Source of the DNA: a virus
Direction: 5' to 3' (one strand)
IMG/VR virus record: IMGVR_UViG_3300020421_000155
Location: 1-22,300 of that record
Length of the DNA: 22,300 nucleotides
The notes below the pieces were generated by a model. It had not been told where the DNA came from and did not search any database. It was given only the letters and a program-made list of their open reading frames with translations. Shown here piece by piece: positions 22,101 to 22,300 of the stretch. Each line of letters opens with the position of its first letter. Position 1 is the stretch's first letter. The translations under genes were made by a program, and so were the position numbers.

Positions 22101-22300
22101 ATGGCACTTACTCGTCTTAAAAATATCATCACGTCGAGGACGGGACGTATTATATACGTTAACCCCGACGATTTTGATGCATCGGATGCATATGACAACC
22201 GAGGTAACTCAGCATTGCGTCCTTTTAAGACGTTGCAACGTGCTTTCCTTGAGGTAGCACGATTTTCATATAGAGTTGGACTTTCAAACGACGAGTTTGA
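22101..22300 (+). CDS. Virion structural protein, N-terminal fragment (cut by window end)
   Basis: 66 codons are visible from the ATG at 22101; the frame is open at the window end. The start MALTRLKNIITSRTGRIIYV followed by NPDDFDASDAYDNRGNSALRPFKTLQRAFLE looks like the opening of large right-handed beta-helix (pectate-lyase-like) structural proteins of cyanomyoviruses, where NPDDFD...RPFKTLQRAxxEAA is the usual beginning of a parallel beta-helix. The rest of the gene is outside, so a tail spike or baseplate role is only suggested by its place after two other fibre-type genes. Confidence 0.7.
   Translation, partial: MALTRLKNIITSRTGRIIYVNPDDFDASDAYDNRGNSALRPFKTLQRAFLEVARFSYRVGLSNDEF

Overview
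The window is part of the genome of a T4-like myovirus that infects marine cyanobacteria (a Synechococcus/Prochlorococcus cyanomyovirus). Two kinds of evidence agree. First, recognisable T4-type morphogenesis proteins are present: gp32 C-terminus, gp53, gp48, gp4, gp54, gp26, gp51-like, gp27 and gp5. Second, cyanobacterial auxiliary metabolic genes are interleaved with them: a CP12-like Calvin-cycle regulator, a CpeT-like phycobiliprotein lyase, a TalC-type transaldolase and a PurS-like purine-synthesis subunit. All identifications are by eye from motifs; no search was run. I saw no tRNA, CRISPR array, insertion sequence or integrase.

Layout. 1-758: end of the ssDNA-binding protein gene and a small exported His-rich protein, closed by a bidirectional terminator (793-821). 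836-2730, minus strand: gp53 and gp48, read from a T4-late-type TATAAATA that lies inside the divergent gp4 gene; the gp48 and gp4 start codons share one CATG. 2729-9456, plus strand: gp4, an unassigned T4-type protein, gp54, gp26, a gp51-like protein and two long tape-measure-like proteins in tandem. 9457-14486: gp27 and gp5, with cp12 and cpeT inserted between them.

14488-18091: a strong sigma70-type promoter (TTGACA-N17-TATACT) heads a run of 11 plus-strand ORFs, each of the later ten overlapping the previous one by a few to 68 bases. They include talC, purS, two putative Fe(II)-dependent oxygenase/cupin proteins, two small membrane proteins and five short unknowns. 18092-18547: a hairpin, a small minus-strand gene with its own TATAAATA, and a plus-strand TATAAATA for the next block. 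18548-22300: repeat-built virion/tail-fibre-type proteins, the last one cut by the window edge.

How the genes may work together. The virion genes assemble the baseplate hub, tail tube and fibres. The metabolic genes fit the known cyanophage strategy: CP12 restrains the Calvin cycle, TalC pushes carbon through the pentose phosphate route toward NADPH and ribose-5-phosphate, PurS supports purine synthesis, and CpeT acts on antenna pigmentation. The sequence suggests these functions fall in two transcription classes: cp12/cpeT behind a late-type element within the structural block, and talC/purS behind a host-type promoter.
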